Below, piece by piece: positions 55,186-61,748 of a stretch of 61,748 bases of DNA; position 1 is the first letter of the stretch; the number at the start of each line of letters is the position of its first letter. The translations under genes were made by a program, and so were the position numbers. Origin of the DNA: Gellertiella hungarica (GTDB lineage Bacteria; Pseudomonadota; Alphaproteobacteria; Rhizobiales; Rhizobiaceae); assembly GCF_014197145.1 (NCBI RefSeq), contig NZ_JACIEZ010000016.1, forward strand, positions 1 to 61,748, in the 5' to 3' direction. The notes beneath the pieces were generated by a model. The model saw only the letters and a program-made list of their open reading frames with translations. It did no database searches and was not told the DNA's origin.

Positions 55186-56814
55186 TCAGCGGCCCGGCTG
55201 CCAGGGCCGCGCGGATTCTCCGGGTGCGACCGTGTAGAAGCCGTTCGCCGCTACGGTCTGCCATGCACCCGGTTGCCCGTCCGGCCAGATGACACGGAAT
55301 GCGACACTCTCGTCCTTCCCGACCCCGAAGTGGGTGAAGCCCAGCTGCCCGCCCGCATGGCCACCACCAATGGTGATTTCCCGGCGCATGACGTGATCCG
55401 CGTGCTTCACCTCTATCCAGGATCCAATGGCATCCCGGTTGGCGCCGGGCTGCTGAAGCCGCAAGGCGACGAAGTTGCCGGCATCCGCCGTCTGGTTCCG
55501 CCAAATTTCCGGATCGGTCCACCGATTGGTCACCACCAGATCGATCTTGCCGTCGAGATTGAAGTCGGCAAGGGCGGCGCCGCGCGCCACCTTCATGCTC
55601 GCGACGCCGGCTTCAAGGCCCATCTCGACGAAATTGCCCTTCTCGTTCTGAACGAGCAGGTTGTTGGGGTCCTTGGCCGCGAAATCGGGCATCTCGGCCA
55701 CATTGCCCTTGGCAATGAAGAGATCGGCCAGACCGTCATTGTTCACGTCCTGAAACTCCGTGTGCCAGGCGGTCGAAGGGTGCCAGTCGCCGCCGGTATA
55801 GGGACGATGGGCGGTCGCGCCCTTTGCAAAGGCGACGTCCTTGTAGGCGGCGGGACCCTTGCCGTCCTTCGGGGTTTCGACAAGCGTCTGCAGCTTGTTG
55901 TCGGCCATGCTGGTCAGGAAATATTCGGGATAGCCATCGAAATCGAGGTCGTAGCTGGCAATGCCCATGCCCCAGATGCGGAGGTATTTCCAGCCCTCCT
56001 CCTCGGTATAGAGCGCCGGCGGCTTGCCCGGTTCCATGTGCCACATCTGCTCGCGGCCGCCCTTGTAGTATTCGCGGTCGTTCGAAACGCGCAGCGACGG
56101 CGTGCCGGAACGGTTCCAGTCGGTGAAGAGAAGCGAGAGGGCGCAGTAGCTCGGCTTGAGCGGCAGCGGATCGGCGAAGCGGCGGCTCGGCTCGCCGGGC
56201 CTCTTCTCCGGCCGGTGCAGCCAGTTGTCCGTGCAGGAGCCCCAGGGCATCATGTCAGCCTTGGGGTCGATGTAGTTCCCGACCGCAAGCGTCGGCCAGT
56301 CGTTGCCCCTTTCCCAGGTGGCGGCAAAGGAAGCGGACCAGGCCTCGCCCCCCTTGAAGTTCCAGGCTTCGTTGGCCCGTTCGAAGCGGCAGCCGCCCTT
56401 CCCCCGCATCACGATGTTCTCGCCAAGGCGCAGAAGCACCAGGTCGGTCTTGCCATCGCTGTCGATATCGACGGGATAGGAACCGAGGAGCTTGTCCACC
56501 TCGACGCCACTGTCCTTCGCCTCCTCGAAGGTCAGGCTTCCGCCCCGCTTGCTGGTGTTGCGATAGAGCTTCGCCTTTTCCTTGCCGCCCGGCAAAAGAA
56601 GGTCGGAATAGCCATCGTCGTCGCAATCGAAGGCAGAAACCCCGCCGCCCACCATATACTCCCACTCTCCCTGATAGGGCGTGCGGAGCCCGGCAGTGGC
56701 GGATTCGTCGACGAAGGATGGAACGATCGGCTTCGGAGCCGGAGCGTCTTCGGCGCAAGCGCCGGCGGCCGGCAGAAGCAGCAGCGCCGCTGCGAGGATC
56801 GGGTGTCTGGGCAT
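55186..56814 (-). CDS. exported CRTAC1-family FG-GAP/UnbV repeat protein
   Basis: A 542-residue protein with a signal peptide (about 1-21). It has at least five FG-GAP calcium-binding repeats with a DxDxDGxxD core (DCDDDGYSDLLL, DIDSDGKTDLVL, DLDFDGYPEYFL, DVNNDGLADLFI, DFNLDGKIDLVV) and a C-terminal ASPIC/UnbV-like domain (GSWIEVKHADHV...GFTHFGVGKDESV). The fold is a beta-propeller for binding. Its start is one base after the haloperoxidase stop, so the two are co-expressed and probably act together outside the cytoplasm. Confidence 0.87.
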   Translation of the reverse strand: MPRHPILAAALLLLPAAGACAEDAPAPKPIVPSFVDESATAGLRTPYQGEWEYMVGGGVSAFDCDDDGYSDLLLPGGKEKAKLYRNTSKRGGSLTFEEAKDSGVEVDKLLGSYPVDIDSDGKTDLVLLRLGENIVMRGKGGCRFERANEAWNFKGGEAWSASFAATWERGNDWPTLAVGNYIDPKADMMPWGSCTDNWLHRPEKRPGEPSRRFADPLPLKPSYCALSLLFTDWNRSGTPSLRVSNDREYYKGGREQMWHMEPGKPPALYTEEEGWKYLRIWGMGIASYDLDFDGYPEYFLTSMADNKLQTLVETPKDGKGPAAYKDVAFAKGATAHRPYTGGDWHPSTAWHTEFQDVNNDGLADLFIAKGNVAEMPDFAAKDPNNLLVQNEKGNFVEMGLEAGVASMKVARGAALADFNLDGKIDLVVTNRWTDPEIWRNQTADAGNFVALRLQQPGANRDAIGSWIEVKHADHVMRREITIGGGHAGGQLGFTHFGVGKDESVAFRVIWPDGQPGAWQTVAANGFYTVAPGESARPWQPGR

Positions 56815-56815
56815 G

Positions 56816-58141
56816 TTACATCCTCGTCTTCAGCGCGACGACATGGGCGCCGACGCATTTTCCCTGCTCCAGCCCGCGCTCGATGGCCGAGCGGAAGTGG
56901 ATGCCCCCATAGAGACGGGAGAGAGCGGCCTCCTCGGCCGCTTCCCAGAAGCTGCCATAGGTGCGCGGAGCAAGACCGTCGGCCTCGTGCGTGCTGTCGG
57001 TGAAGGTCTTCTTCTCGCCGAAAAGGCTGGCCAGCACGACCGCCGCGGCACCGGACTGGGTGCTGTGACCGCTCGGATATTCCGGGAAGGGCGGCGTGAT
57101 GAGCAGCGGCTCCCATTTCGGGTCCATGGTCTTCTTGATGTAGCTCACGGGCCGCACGAGGTTGAACTCGAACTTGGTGTCCCAGCAGCCGATGAAGGCA
57201 TCCGCAACCGCCACTCCGAGGCGCGCCATGACGTCAACCGTGGTGGCAAGGTCGGCGCGGTCGGCTTCGAGAACTTCCCAGCCGATGGATACCCAGTGCC
57301 CCGGAGGTGTCGGGGACAGCATCGGATCGTCCGACCAGAAGCGGGCGATCGCCTTCTGCTCCTTGGTCAGCCCCTTGACGACGTCATGAACCTCCACGGC
57401 CTCCCTGTAGAAGACCGAAGCCTTGTCCTCGCTGTATTCCGGTGGAGCGGGCAGCCGGCAGGACGAGCCTTCCGGCATGGCAAAGGGGCGATTCTTGCCC
57501 CAGTCGGGCAAGAGCGGAACCTGCTGCTGGCGGATCAGCGAGGTCGGCACCCATCGCCCGGGACCAGCCTTGAGCGTGTATTCGAGCGGGAAACCCATAT
57601 TCTCCACGACCGCCCCGCCATCGCCTTGCGACCATTTCAGGATGGCTGTGGCCATTGCCGTACCGAAGTCGGCGCTGCGCCGGACCACATCCGCGGGCAT
57701 GCCGTCCGTGACGGTGGCATGCATCTTCTCGCTCATCCGGCTGAAGGCATGCTGCCCGGTCGGCCCGGTGCGGTTGAAGAGTTCCCGCGTCGCGACCGTC
57801 ATCGCGGCATTCAGCACGATGGCATCGTCATAGACCGCACCGGCTTCGCGGCTCGGCAGATCCTTGAGATCATTCAGCTGGCCCTGAAGGCTCACGAGAC
57901 GGGTGTGCTCACCGGCAACGGACTCATAGGCCGTGACGCCCAGATAGGCAAAGGAACGGCTCGCCACCGGCGGCGAGTAGTTGGGCGTGTGGCGCACCAG
58001 CTCCAGCACGAGCCGATACCAGGTCTGGAGTACCTGCTCCGGCGGCATCCGCTCCGCCCTTGCGGACGGTACATGCGCGAAAACGGTGACGATGAGTGCG
58101 ACCAGAAGCGCCAGCGGCGCTCCCTTCCAACGTGCGGACAT
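56816..58141 (-). CDS. exported vanadium-dependent haloperoxidase/PAP2-like protein
   Basis: A 441-residue protein with a signal peptide (about 1-29, ARA). The vanadate-binding residues of the haloperoxidase/acid phosphatase superfamily are visible: K...R in DTKFEFNLVRP, the PSGHS loop, and R...H in SRLYGGIHFRSA. It may oxidise halides with peroxide or act as a phosphatase; the fold alone does not decide. The start at 58141 gives a proper signal peptide; the longer frame is not real. It is followed directly by the CRTAC1 repeat protein. Confidence 0.87.
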   Translation of the reverse strand: MSARWKGAPLALLVALIVTVFAHVPSARAERMPPEQVLQTWYRLVLELVRHTPNYSPPVASRSFAYLGVTAYESVAGEHTRLVSLQGQLNDLKDLPSREAGAVYDDAIVLNAAMTVATRELFNRTGPTGQHAFSRMSEKMHATVTDGMPADVVRRSADFGTAMATAILKWSQGDGGAVVENMGFPLEYTLKAGPGRWVPTSLIRQQQVPLLPDWGKNRPFAMPEGSSCRLPAPPEYSEDKASVFYREAVEVHDVVKGLTKEQKAIARFWSDDPMLSPTPPGHWVSIGWEVLEADRADLATTVDVMARLGVAVADAFIGCWDTKFEFNLVRPVSYIKKTMDPKWEPLLITPPFPEYPSGHSTQSGAAAVVLASLFGEKKTFTDSTHEADGLAPRTYGSFWEAAEEAALSRLYGGIHFRSAIERGLEQGKCVGAHVVALKTRM

Positions 58142-58233
58142 TGCTCCTCCCGAGCGTGAACCCCGTGCATCTCGACGCCGGATTGTTCTGCGGCTCCGGT
58201 CGCCTCTGCACTTAAATCGATTATTGTCGGCTA

Positions 58234-59115
58234 TTATTGTCCAATTCCGTGGCTGCCGTCCAGTGTCCGCAACACGCCATAGAGATCCGGGCGGCGATCG
58301 CGGAAAAGCCCCCAGGCCCGCCGGTATTCTCCGATCGCATCGAGATCGAAGGCATGCACGAGCACGGTTTCGTCGGTGCGGTTGGCTTCGGCCACAAGGG
58401 CACCCGTGTGATCGGCGATAAAGGAGCTGCCATAGAAGGTGCAGGTGGTTTTCCCCTCCACTTCCACGCCGATCCGGTTGGACGCAATGACCGGCATGAC
58501 GTTTGCACCCGCATGCCCCTGCATGGTGCGCTGCCAGTGGCGGGCGGAATCGATCGTCGGATCGTGCGGCTCGCTGCCGATGGCTGTCGGGTAGAAGAGA
58601 AGTTCCGCACCCTGCAGGGCCATGGCGCGCGCACCTTCGGGAAACCACTGGTCCCAGCAGATGCCGCAGCCGATGGTGGCGTGGCGCGTGCGCACCGCCC
58701 TGCAGCCCGTGTCGCCGGGGCTGAAATAGAACTTCTCCTCGTAGCCCGGCCCCTGCGGGATGTGGGACTTGCGGTAGTTGAAGAGAATACTGCCATCGGC
58801 ATCGATGATGGCAAGGGAGTTGAAAAGCGCCATTCCGGAGCGCTCGTAGTAGGAAACGGGCAGCACGACGCCAAGCTCGCGCGCAATCGCACGGAAGTGG
58901 CTGACGCCCCGGTCTTCGTCCAGCGGATTGGCAAGCCCGAGATGGGCGGGGGTCTGCTCCTGGCAGAAGTAGGGTGTCTGGAAAAGCTCCTGCAGGAGGA
59001 CGATGTCTGCCCCCTGCCCGTGCGCCCGGCGCACCAGCGCCTCGGCCTTCTGAATGTTCTCGTCCCTGTCCCAGCTGCAGGCCATTTGCGTGGCGGCCAC
59101 ACCGATCTTTCGCAT
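58234..59115 (-). CDS. aguB: N-carbamoylputrescine amidase
   Basis: A 293-residue nitrilase-superfamily enzyme that hydrolyses N-carbamoylputrescine to putrescine in the arginine decarboxylase route. The catalytic triad is Glu43 (LLQELFQTPYFCQ), Lys116 (YRKSHIPQGPG) and Cys153 (GICWDQWFPE). Length and the GYEEKFYFSPGDTG segment are typical of AguB. The agmatine deiminase (aguA) that usually accompanies it is not in the window. Confidence 0.93.
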   Translation of the reverse strand: MRKIGVAATQMACSWDRDENIQKAEALVRRAHGQGADIVLLQELFQTPYFCQEQTPAHLGLANPLDEDRGVSHFRAIARELGVVLPVSYYERSGMALFNSLAIIDADGSILFNYRKSHIPQGPGYEEKFYFSPGDTGCRAVRTRHATIGCGICWDQWFPEGARAMALQGAELLFYPTAIGSEPHDPTIDSARHWQRTMQGHAGANVMPVIASNRIGVEVEGKTTCTFYGSSFIADHTGALVAEANRTDETVLVHAFDLDAIGEYRRAWGLFRDRRPDLYGVLRTLDGSHGIGQ

Positions 59116-59440
59116 CGCGGTTCTTCCCCTGTCAGTCTCGCCCCTTCACCCGACGGTCTGGCCGGAGAGGAGATGCCGCGCAGTCGAGCAGATGACGAGG
59201 GTCACCGCAAGAGGCTGACATGACAGGGGAAGCACGCGCGTCCCGGGAGGAACCTCCTGAATAAAAAAAGAGAAGCGGGAAGCGCGAGAGAACCGCGTCC
59301 CTCGGTCTGCACTCGGGAGGACTAGCCCTTCCCGCTTCTCGTCTCTGCCTGCCTTCCGGCACCCGCCGCCGCAGGTGTAAGAGGCATGCCGCATCCTACC
59401 GACGCATCGCGTTGGACGGATCCGGCACGCCGCCGCCCCC
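59116..59440. other. 325-base intergenic region with a long hairpin
   Basis: No gene is seen. The main feature is the long-loop stem and T tract at 59262-59340 described separately. The stretch contains several CCTCC/GGAGG runs. Confidence 0.4.
59262..59340 (-). terminator. long-loop terminator or small-RNA 3' end
   Basis: On the minus strand a perfect 13-base stem (GAGAAGCGGGAAG at 59340-59328 with its complement at 59282-59270) encloses a 45-base loop and is followed by seven T residues. It lies 100 bases after the fixK-like stop. It may end that mRNA or be the 3' end of a small RNA whose loop carries a TCCTCCC anti-ribosome-site motif. Confidence 0.55.
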
Positions 59441-60076
59441 TTACCGGCAGAGATCCTGGAGCAGTTCGCGCTTTGCCAGCCTGACGGTGCGCGTGCCCTG
59501 CAATGAAATGAGACCCGAAGACCGCATCTTGGCGAAAGTGCGCGAGACGGTTTCGATGGTCAGGCCGAGATAATCCGCGATGTCGAGACGCGGCATCGGC
59601 AATTCGATGATGTCCTCGTCGCCCTGGCGCTCGGCCATGTCGAGGAAGAAGGCGGCGATGCGCTCCATGGCGCACTGACGCCCGATGACCAGGAGATGTT
59701 CCTGAGCCCGCAGCAGGCCCCTGAGGGCGAGCGGCATCAGCTCCGCAGCATCAGCTCCGATCGAGGAAAGAGGCTTCAGGCCCGTGGCGTTGATCGCCTC
59801 GGCAAAGAAGGAGCGGGTCGCGCCCGGCTCGAAACCGAAGATCTCGCCGGCGAGATGGAAGGCGATGACCTGCCGCCTTCCATCCGCCAGCAGACGGTGG
59901 ATCCGGACTGCTCCGAATTCCACCACGTAGAGCTCGCCCGCCCGGTCGCCCTCCGCATAGATCTCCGCCCCCGAGGTGTACGTCCGGACAGATGCCGGGC
60001 GCATGGCACCGGAGGGAACGCCGATACCCAGTCCGCCGAGCCGTCCGGCAAATGCCGCGTAGTCTGCAGTGTGCAT
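59441..60076 (-). CDS. fixK: Crp/Fnr-family regulator, FixK type
   Basis: A 211-residue regulator with a cyclic-nucleotide-binding-like beta-roll (about 30-125, including YAEGDRAGELYVVEFGAVRI) and a C-terminal winged HTH (LDIADYLGLTIETVSRTFAKM). The N-terminal cysteines that hold the Fnr iron-sulphur cluster are missing, as in FixK. It lies downstream of fixLJ in the same direction, which supports the FixK assignment. FixK activates microaerobic genes at TTGA-N6-TCAA sites, one of which lies at 60682. The start at 60076 has a GGAGA site; 60088 is an alternative. Confidence 0.85.
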   Translation of the reverse strand: MHTADYAAFAGRLGGLGIGVPSGAMRPASVRTYTSGAEIYAEGDRAGELYVVEFGAVRIHRLLADGRRQVIAFHLAGEIFGFEPGATRSFFAEAINATGLKPLSSIGADAAELMPLALRGLLRAQEHLLVIGRQCAMERIAAFFLDMAERQGDEDIIELPMPRLDIADYLGLTIETVSRTFAKMRSSGLISLQGTRTVRLAKRELLQDLCR

Positions 60077-60271
60077 GGTCTTCTCCATCTCGTATGCCGC
60101 GCCGGCCCATCCGGTCGCCATCCCTTGCGGTTGGCACCAGCGCCGCGCCCGGAGTTCCGACCGCCCCCGATCGGCGGGCGTTGCGCTGGTGTTGAGGAGA
60201 AAATGCCAAAAGCCAGTTCGGTGCGAAATTCGGTTATGTCCCTACGGGTAATCCCGTACTGCCCGCCGGGC

Positions 60272-60610
60272 TCAGGCGACGGCAAGCCGCCGCACGGTTT
60301 CCACGAGCTCGTTTCCCTGAAACGGCTTGGCAATGCCGCTGACGCCCGCATGATCGGGAACCGGGGAAAGTGCATCCGAAAGGAAGAGTATGGGCCGGTG
60401 TGCCGCATCGAGCCCGCCACGGGCGGCCGCCTCGACGCGGTAGTTCTCCGAATCGAGGATGATGCAGGCCAGGTCGGCGCGGGCATCAAGGCCGGCCGGC
60501 CAGGCGCGGCTGCCCTCCACGAGAAAACCCTCCACGCCCAGCGCAAAGCTGAGCGATGCGAGCAGAGCCTCGTCGCGGACGATCACGGCTATGGTCTTCG
60601 AGGGTTTCAA
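60272..60610 (-). CDS. receiver-like protein, FixT-like candidate
   Basis: A protein of about 112 residues made of one degenerate receiver domain. The expected acidic pair is reduced to RD (VIVRDEAL); an aspartate remains at the phospho-acceptor place (IILDSENY) and the lysine in GIAKPFQG. FixT of Sinorhizobium and Caulobacter is such a stand-alone receiver-like protein that inhibits the FixL kinase and is activated by FixK. The gene lies between fixJ and fixK and has a FixK box upstream. If that box acts at -41.5, transcription starts near 60647, which favours the TTG start at 60610 (GGGAA site) over the GTG at 60655. Confidence 0.6.
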   Translation of the reverse strand: MKPSKTIAVIVRDEALLASLSFALGVEGFLVEGSRAWPAGLDARADLACIILDSENYRVEAAARGGLDAAHRPILFLSDALSPVPDHAGVSGIAKPFQGNELVETVRRLAVA

Positions 60611-60681
60611 GATGATTTTTCCCGGCAAGAGGCCCTGTTGTGGCCACGTCTGCACTCTACCGGGAGTCCGCTCTGGAAAAT

Positions 60682-60695
60682 TTGAGGCAGATCAA
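60682..60695 (-). promoter_or_regulatory. FixK/Fnr box
   Basis: TTGAGGCAGATCAA matches the anaerobox TTGA-N6-TCAA. It lies between fixJ and the FixT-like gene, in a place suited to activate the latter. Confidence 0.7.
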
Positions 60696-60727
60696 TTTTT
60701 GCTCTGCGTATTTATGCGGATGGTAAA

Positions 60728-61348
60728 CTACGAAGCGCTGATCCCCGCAGCGAGCGCCATCCGCACCAGCTGGGGCAGGCTGCGGGCCTGCATCTTGGAC
60801 ATGACGTTTGCCCGATGCACCTCCACCGTGCGCGGCGAGATGTCGAGATCGTAGGCAATGGACTTGTTGGGCAGGCCGGAAACGACTGCGGCAAAAACCT
60901 GCCGCTCCCGGTCGGTCAGCGAGGCAAGCCGCTCCAGCACGATATCGGCATCGTCGCCACTCTCTCCATCGGGCGTAATCTGGGCCGCGGCGGCGCGGAT
61001 GGCGCCCATCATCACCTCGTCCTCGAACGGCTTCTCGATGAAGTCGACCGCCCCCGCCTTCATCGCCTCCACGGCCATGGGCACATCGCCGTGGCCGGTC
61101 ATCACGATGGCGGGTATCTTCAGCTTCAGGGCGTTCACCTGCTGGATGAGCTGAACGCCGCTCATGTCGGGCATTCGGAGATCGGTGACGAGCACGGCCG
61201 CCTTCAGCTGGGGCGCGACTTTCAGGAACTGGGTGGCGCTCTCGTGAACGCGCACGGAAAAATCGTTCATCGTCAGCATGAATGCCAGCGACTTCCGGAC
61301 GGTCTCCTCGTCATCCACCAGATGCACGGTGAAATCAGCCATCTCCAT
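60728..61348 (-). CDS. fixJ: response regulator FixJ
   Basis: A 206-residue two-domain regulator. The receiver domain (1-120) has the acidic pair VDDE, phospho-acceptor Asp56 ([13 protein letters not shown]) and Lys in FIEKPF. The LuxR-type HTH (about 140-200) shows [22 protein letters not shown] and [13 protein letters not shown]. It is activated by FixL under low oxygen and turns on fixK. Its start overlaps the fixL stop by 14 bases. Upstream fixL is broken in this window, so the signal input may be lost. Confidence 0.93.
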   Translation of the reverse strand: MEMADFTVHLVDDEETVRKSLAFMLTMNDFSVRVHESATQFLKVAPQLKAAVLVTDLRMPDMSGVQLIQQVNALKLKIPAIVMTGHGDVPMAVEAMKAGAVDFIEKPFEDEVMMGAIRAAAAQITPDGESGDDADIVLERLASLTDRERQVFAAVVSGLPNKSIAYDLDISPRTVEVHRANVMSKMQARSLPQLVRMALAAGISAS

Positions 61349-61669
61349 GGTCGGAACCTCCTTTCAGGGCGGGCAGCGTGAAGCGGAAACGCGCTCCGCC
61401 GCCGTCGTGACGGGACACGGTCATCTCCCCTCCATGCGCCTCGACGATGCGGCGCGAAATGGAAAGGCCGATGCCCATGCCGCCGGGCTTGGTCGTGGTG
61501 AACGGCTTGAACAGTTCCGCAGCAATCTCCTCCGAGATGCCGGGGCCGGTATCCTCGACAATGACAGCAACTTCCTCGTCACCCGCGGGTTCCGTCCTCA
61601 CGACCAGTTCCCGCACGGGCTGATCCTGCATGGCCTCTATGGCGTTGCGGATCAAATTGATGATGTGGA
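61335..61669 (-). pseudogene. fixL: fixL, 3' fragment interrupted at the window edge
   Basis: The last 110 or so residues of FixL are present: the HATPase domain with LIRNAIEAM (N box), VEDTGPGI (G1), [18 protein letters not shown] (F and G2) and ARFRFTLP. Going upstream, homology stops after INLIRNA (about 61665). The frame then reads non-FixL residues and meets a TAG at 61700-61698. The sensor and H-box parts are therefore not contiguous here. Insertion of a mobile element or an assembly join is the likely cause. Confidence 0.7.
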
Positions 61670-61748
61670 CGGCCCTCCGAACCCGTCGCGCGAGATGCTA
61701 AGATCATTCTGCGCAACTCAGAGAAGGAACCGTGTCATGACTTTCGAG
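61666..61748 (+). mobile_element. possible insertion-sequence end
   Basis: This stretch interrupts fixL. It contains a plus-strand AGAAGGAA ribosome site and an ATG at 61738 that opens a frame leaving the window (MTFE...). A short non-coding end, then a gene starting within 80 bases, is the layout of an insertion sequence, but only one edge is visible and no inverted repeat can be confirmed. Confidence 0.35.

Overview
The window looks like a chromosomal or large-replicon segment of an alphaproteobacterium of the Rhizobiaceae (Rhizobium/Agrobacterium/Ensifer/Shinella group). The evidence is GC-rich coding, a ChvE-GguA-GguB-GguC sugar cluster next to a gbpR-like LysR gene, fixLJ/fixK-type oxygen regulation, a DUF1127 gene, several Ku genes with ligD, and many copies of a promoter motif (GGAAC, 16-17 bases, NGTT) that matches the EcfG/RpoE2 general-stress sigma factor of this order. 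The species cannot be named from the sequence alone. I saw no rRNA, tRNA or CRISPR array.

Layout. 1-3.4 kb: accessory-looking start with a small unknown gene, a double-HTH regulator, a DUF1127 gene and a GlxA-type AraC regulator. 3.4-13.7 kb (mostly minus strand): a REC-REC-GGDEF diguanylate cyclase and a paired double-receiver protein, a large DUF3772/MscS channel, a DUF924 protein, and a FecR protein plus CHASE2-GGDEF-EAL pair. 13.7-41.3 kb: a stress island. It carries ku1-ligD and a second ku, udgX, glgC-glgX, treZ, a YciF-type ferritin-like protein, a stress-type flavin-binding protein, an SDR, BON, DUF2934, DUF2171 and DUF4142 proteins, several small unknown membrane or soluble proteins and four signalling proteins. 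Some eighteen candidate EcfG promoters precede these genes, many in divergent pairs. 41.2-44.2 kb: a DUF2147 gene and a DUF1295/CFA-synthase-like/membrane protein operon, driven by a divergent pair of a different ECF-like motif (TGAAACTTT, 14 bases, CGTC). 44.3-52.2 kb: L-arabinose/monosaccharide uptake and oxidation operon (chvE, mmsA, mmsB, araD1, L-arabinonate dehydratase) with a frameshifted gbpR. 52.3-58.2 kb: an RTX protein, a small exported protein, and a vanadium haloperoxidase/CRTAC1 pair. 58.2-61.7 kb: N-carbamoylputrescine amidase, a FixK-type regulator, a FixT-like receiver protein with a FixK box, fixJ and the 3' end of fixL, which is interrupted just before the window ends.

How it fits together. 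The central 27 kb reads as an output module of the general stress response: DNA end joining and uracil-DNA capture, storage carbohydrate and trehalose metabolism, iron/oxidant handling, envelope proteins and signalling, under one promoter code. No EcfG, NepR or PhyR gene lies in the window. The most informative points are the density and geometry of these promoters, a terminator inside the ku2 leader that suggests a stress-induced small RNA, a palindromic two-way stress promoter, the second paired ECF code at 41.7 kb, and two likely broken regulators (gbpR and fixL).
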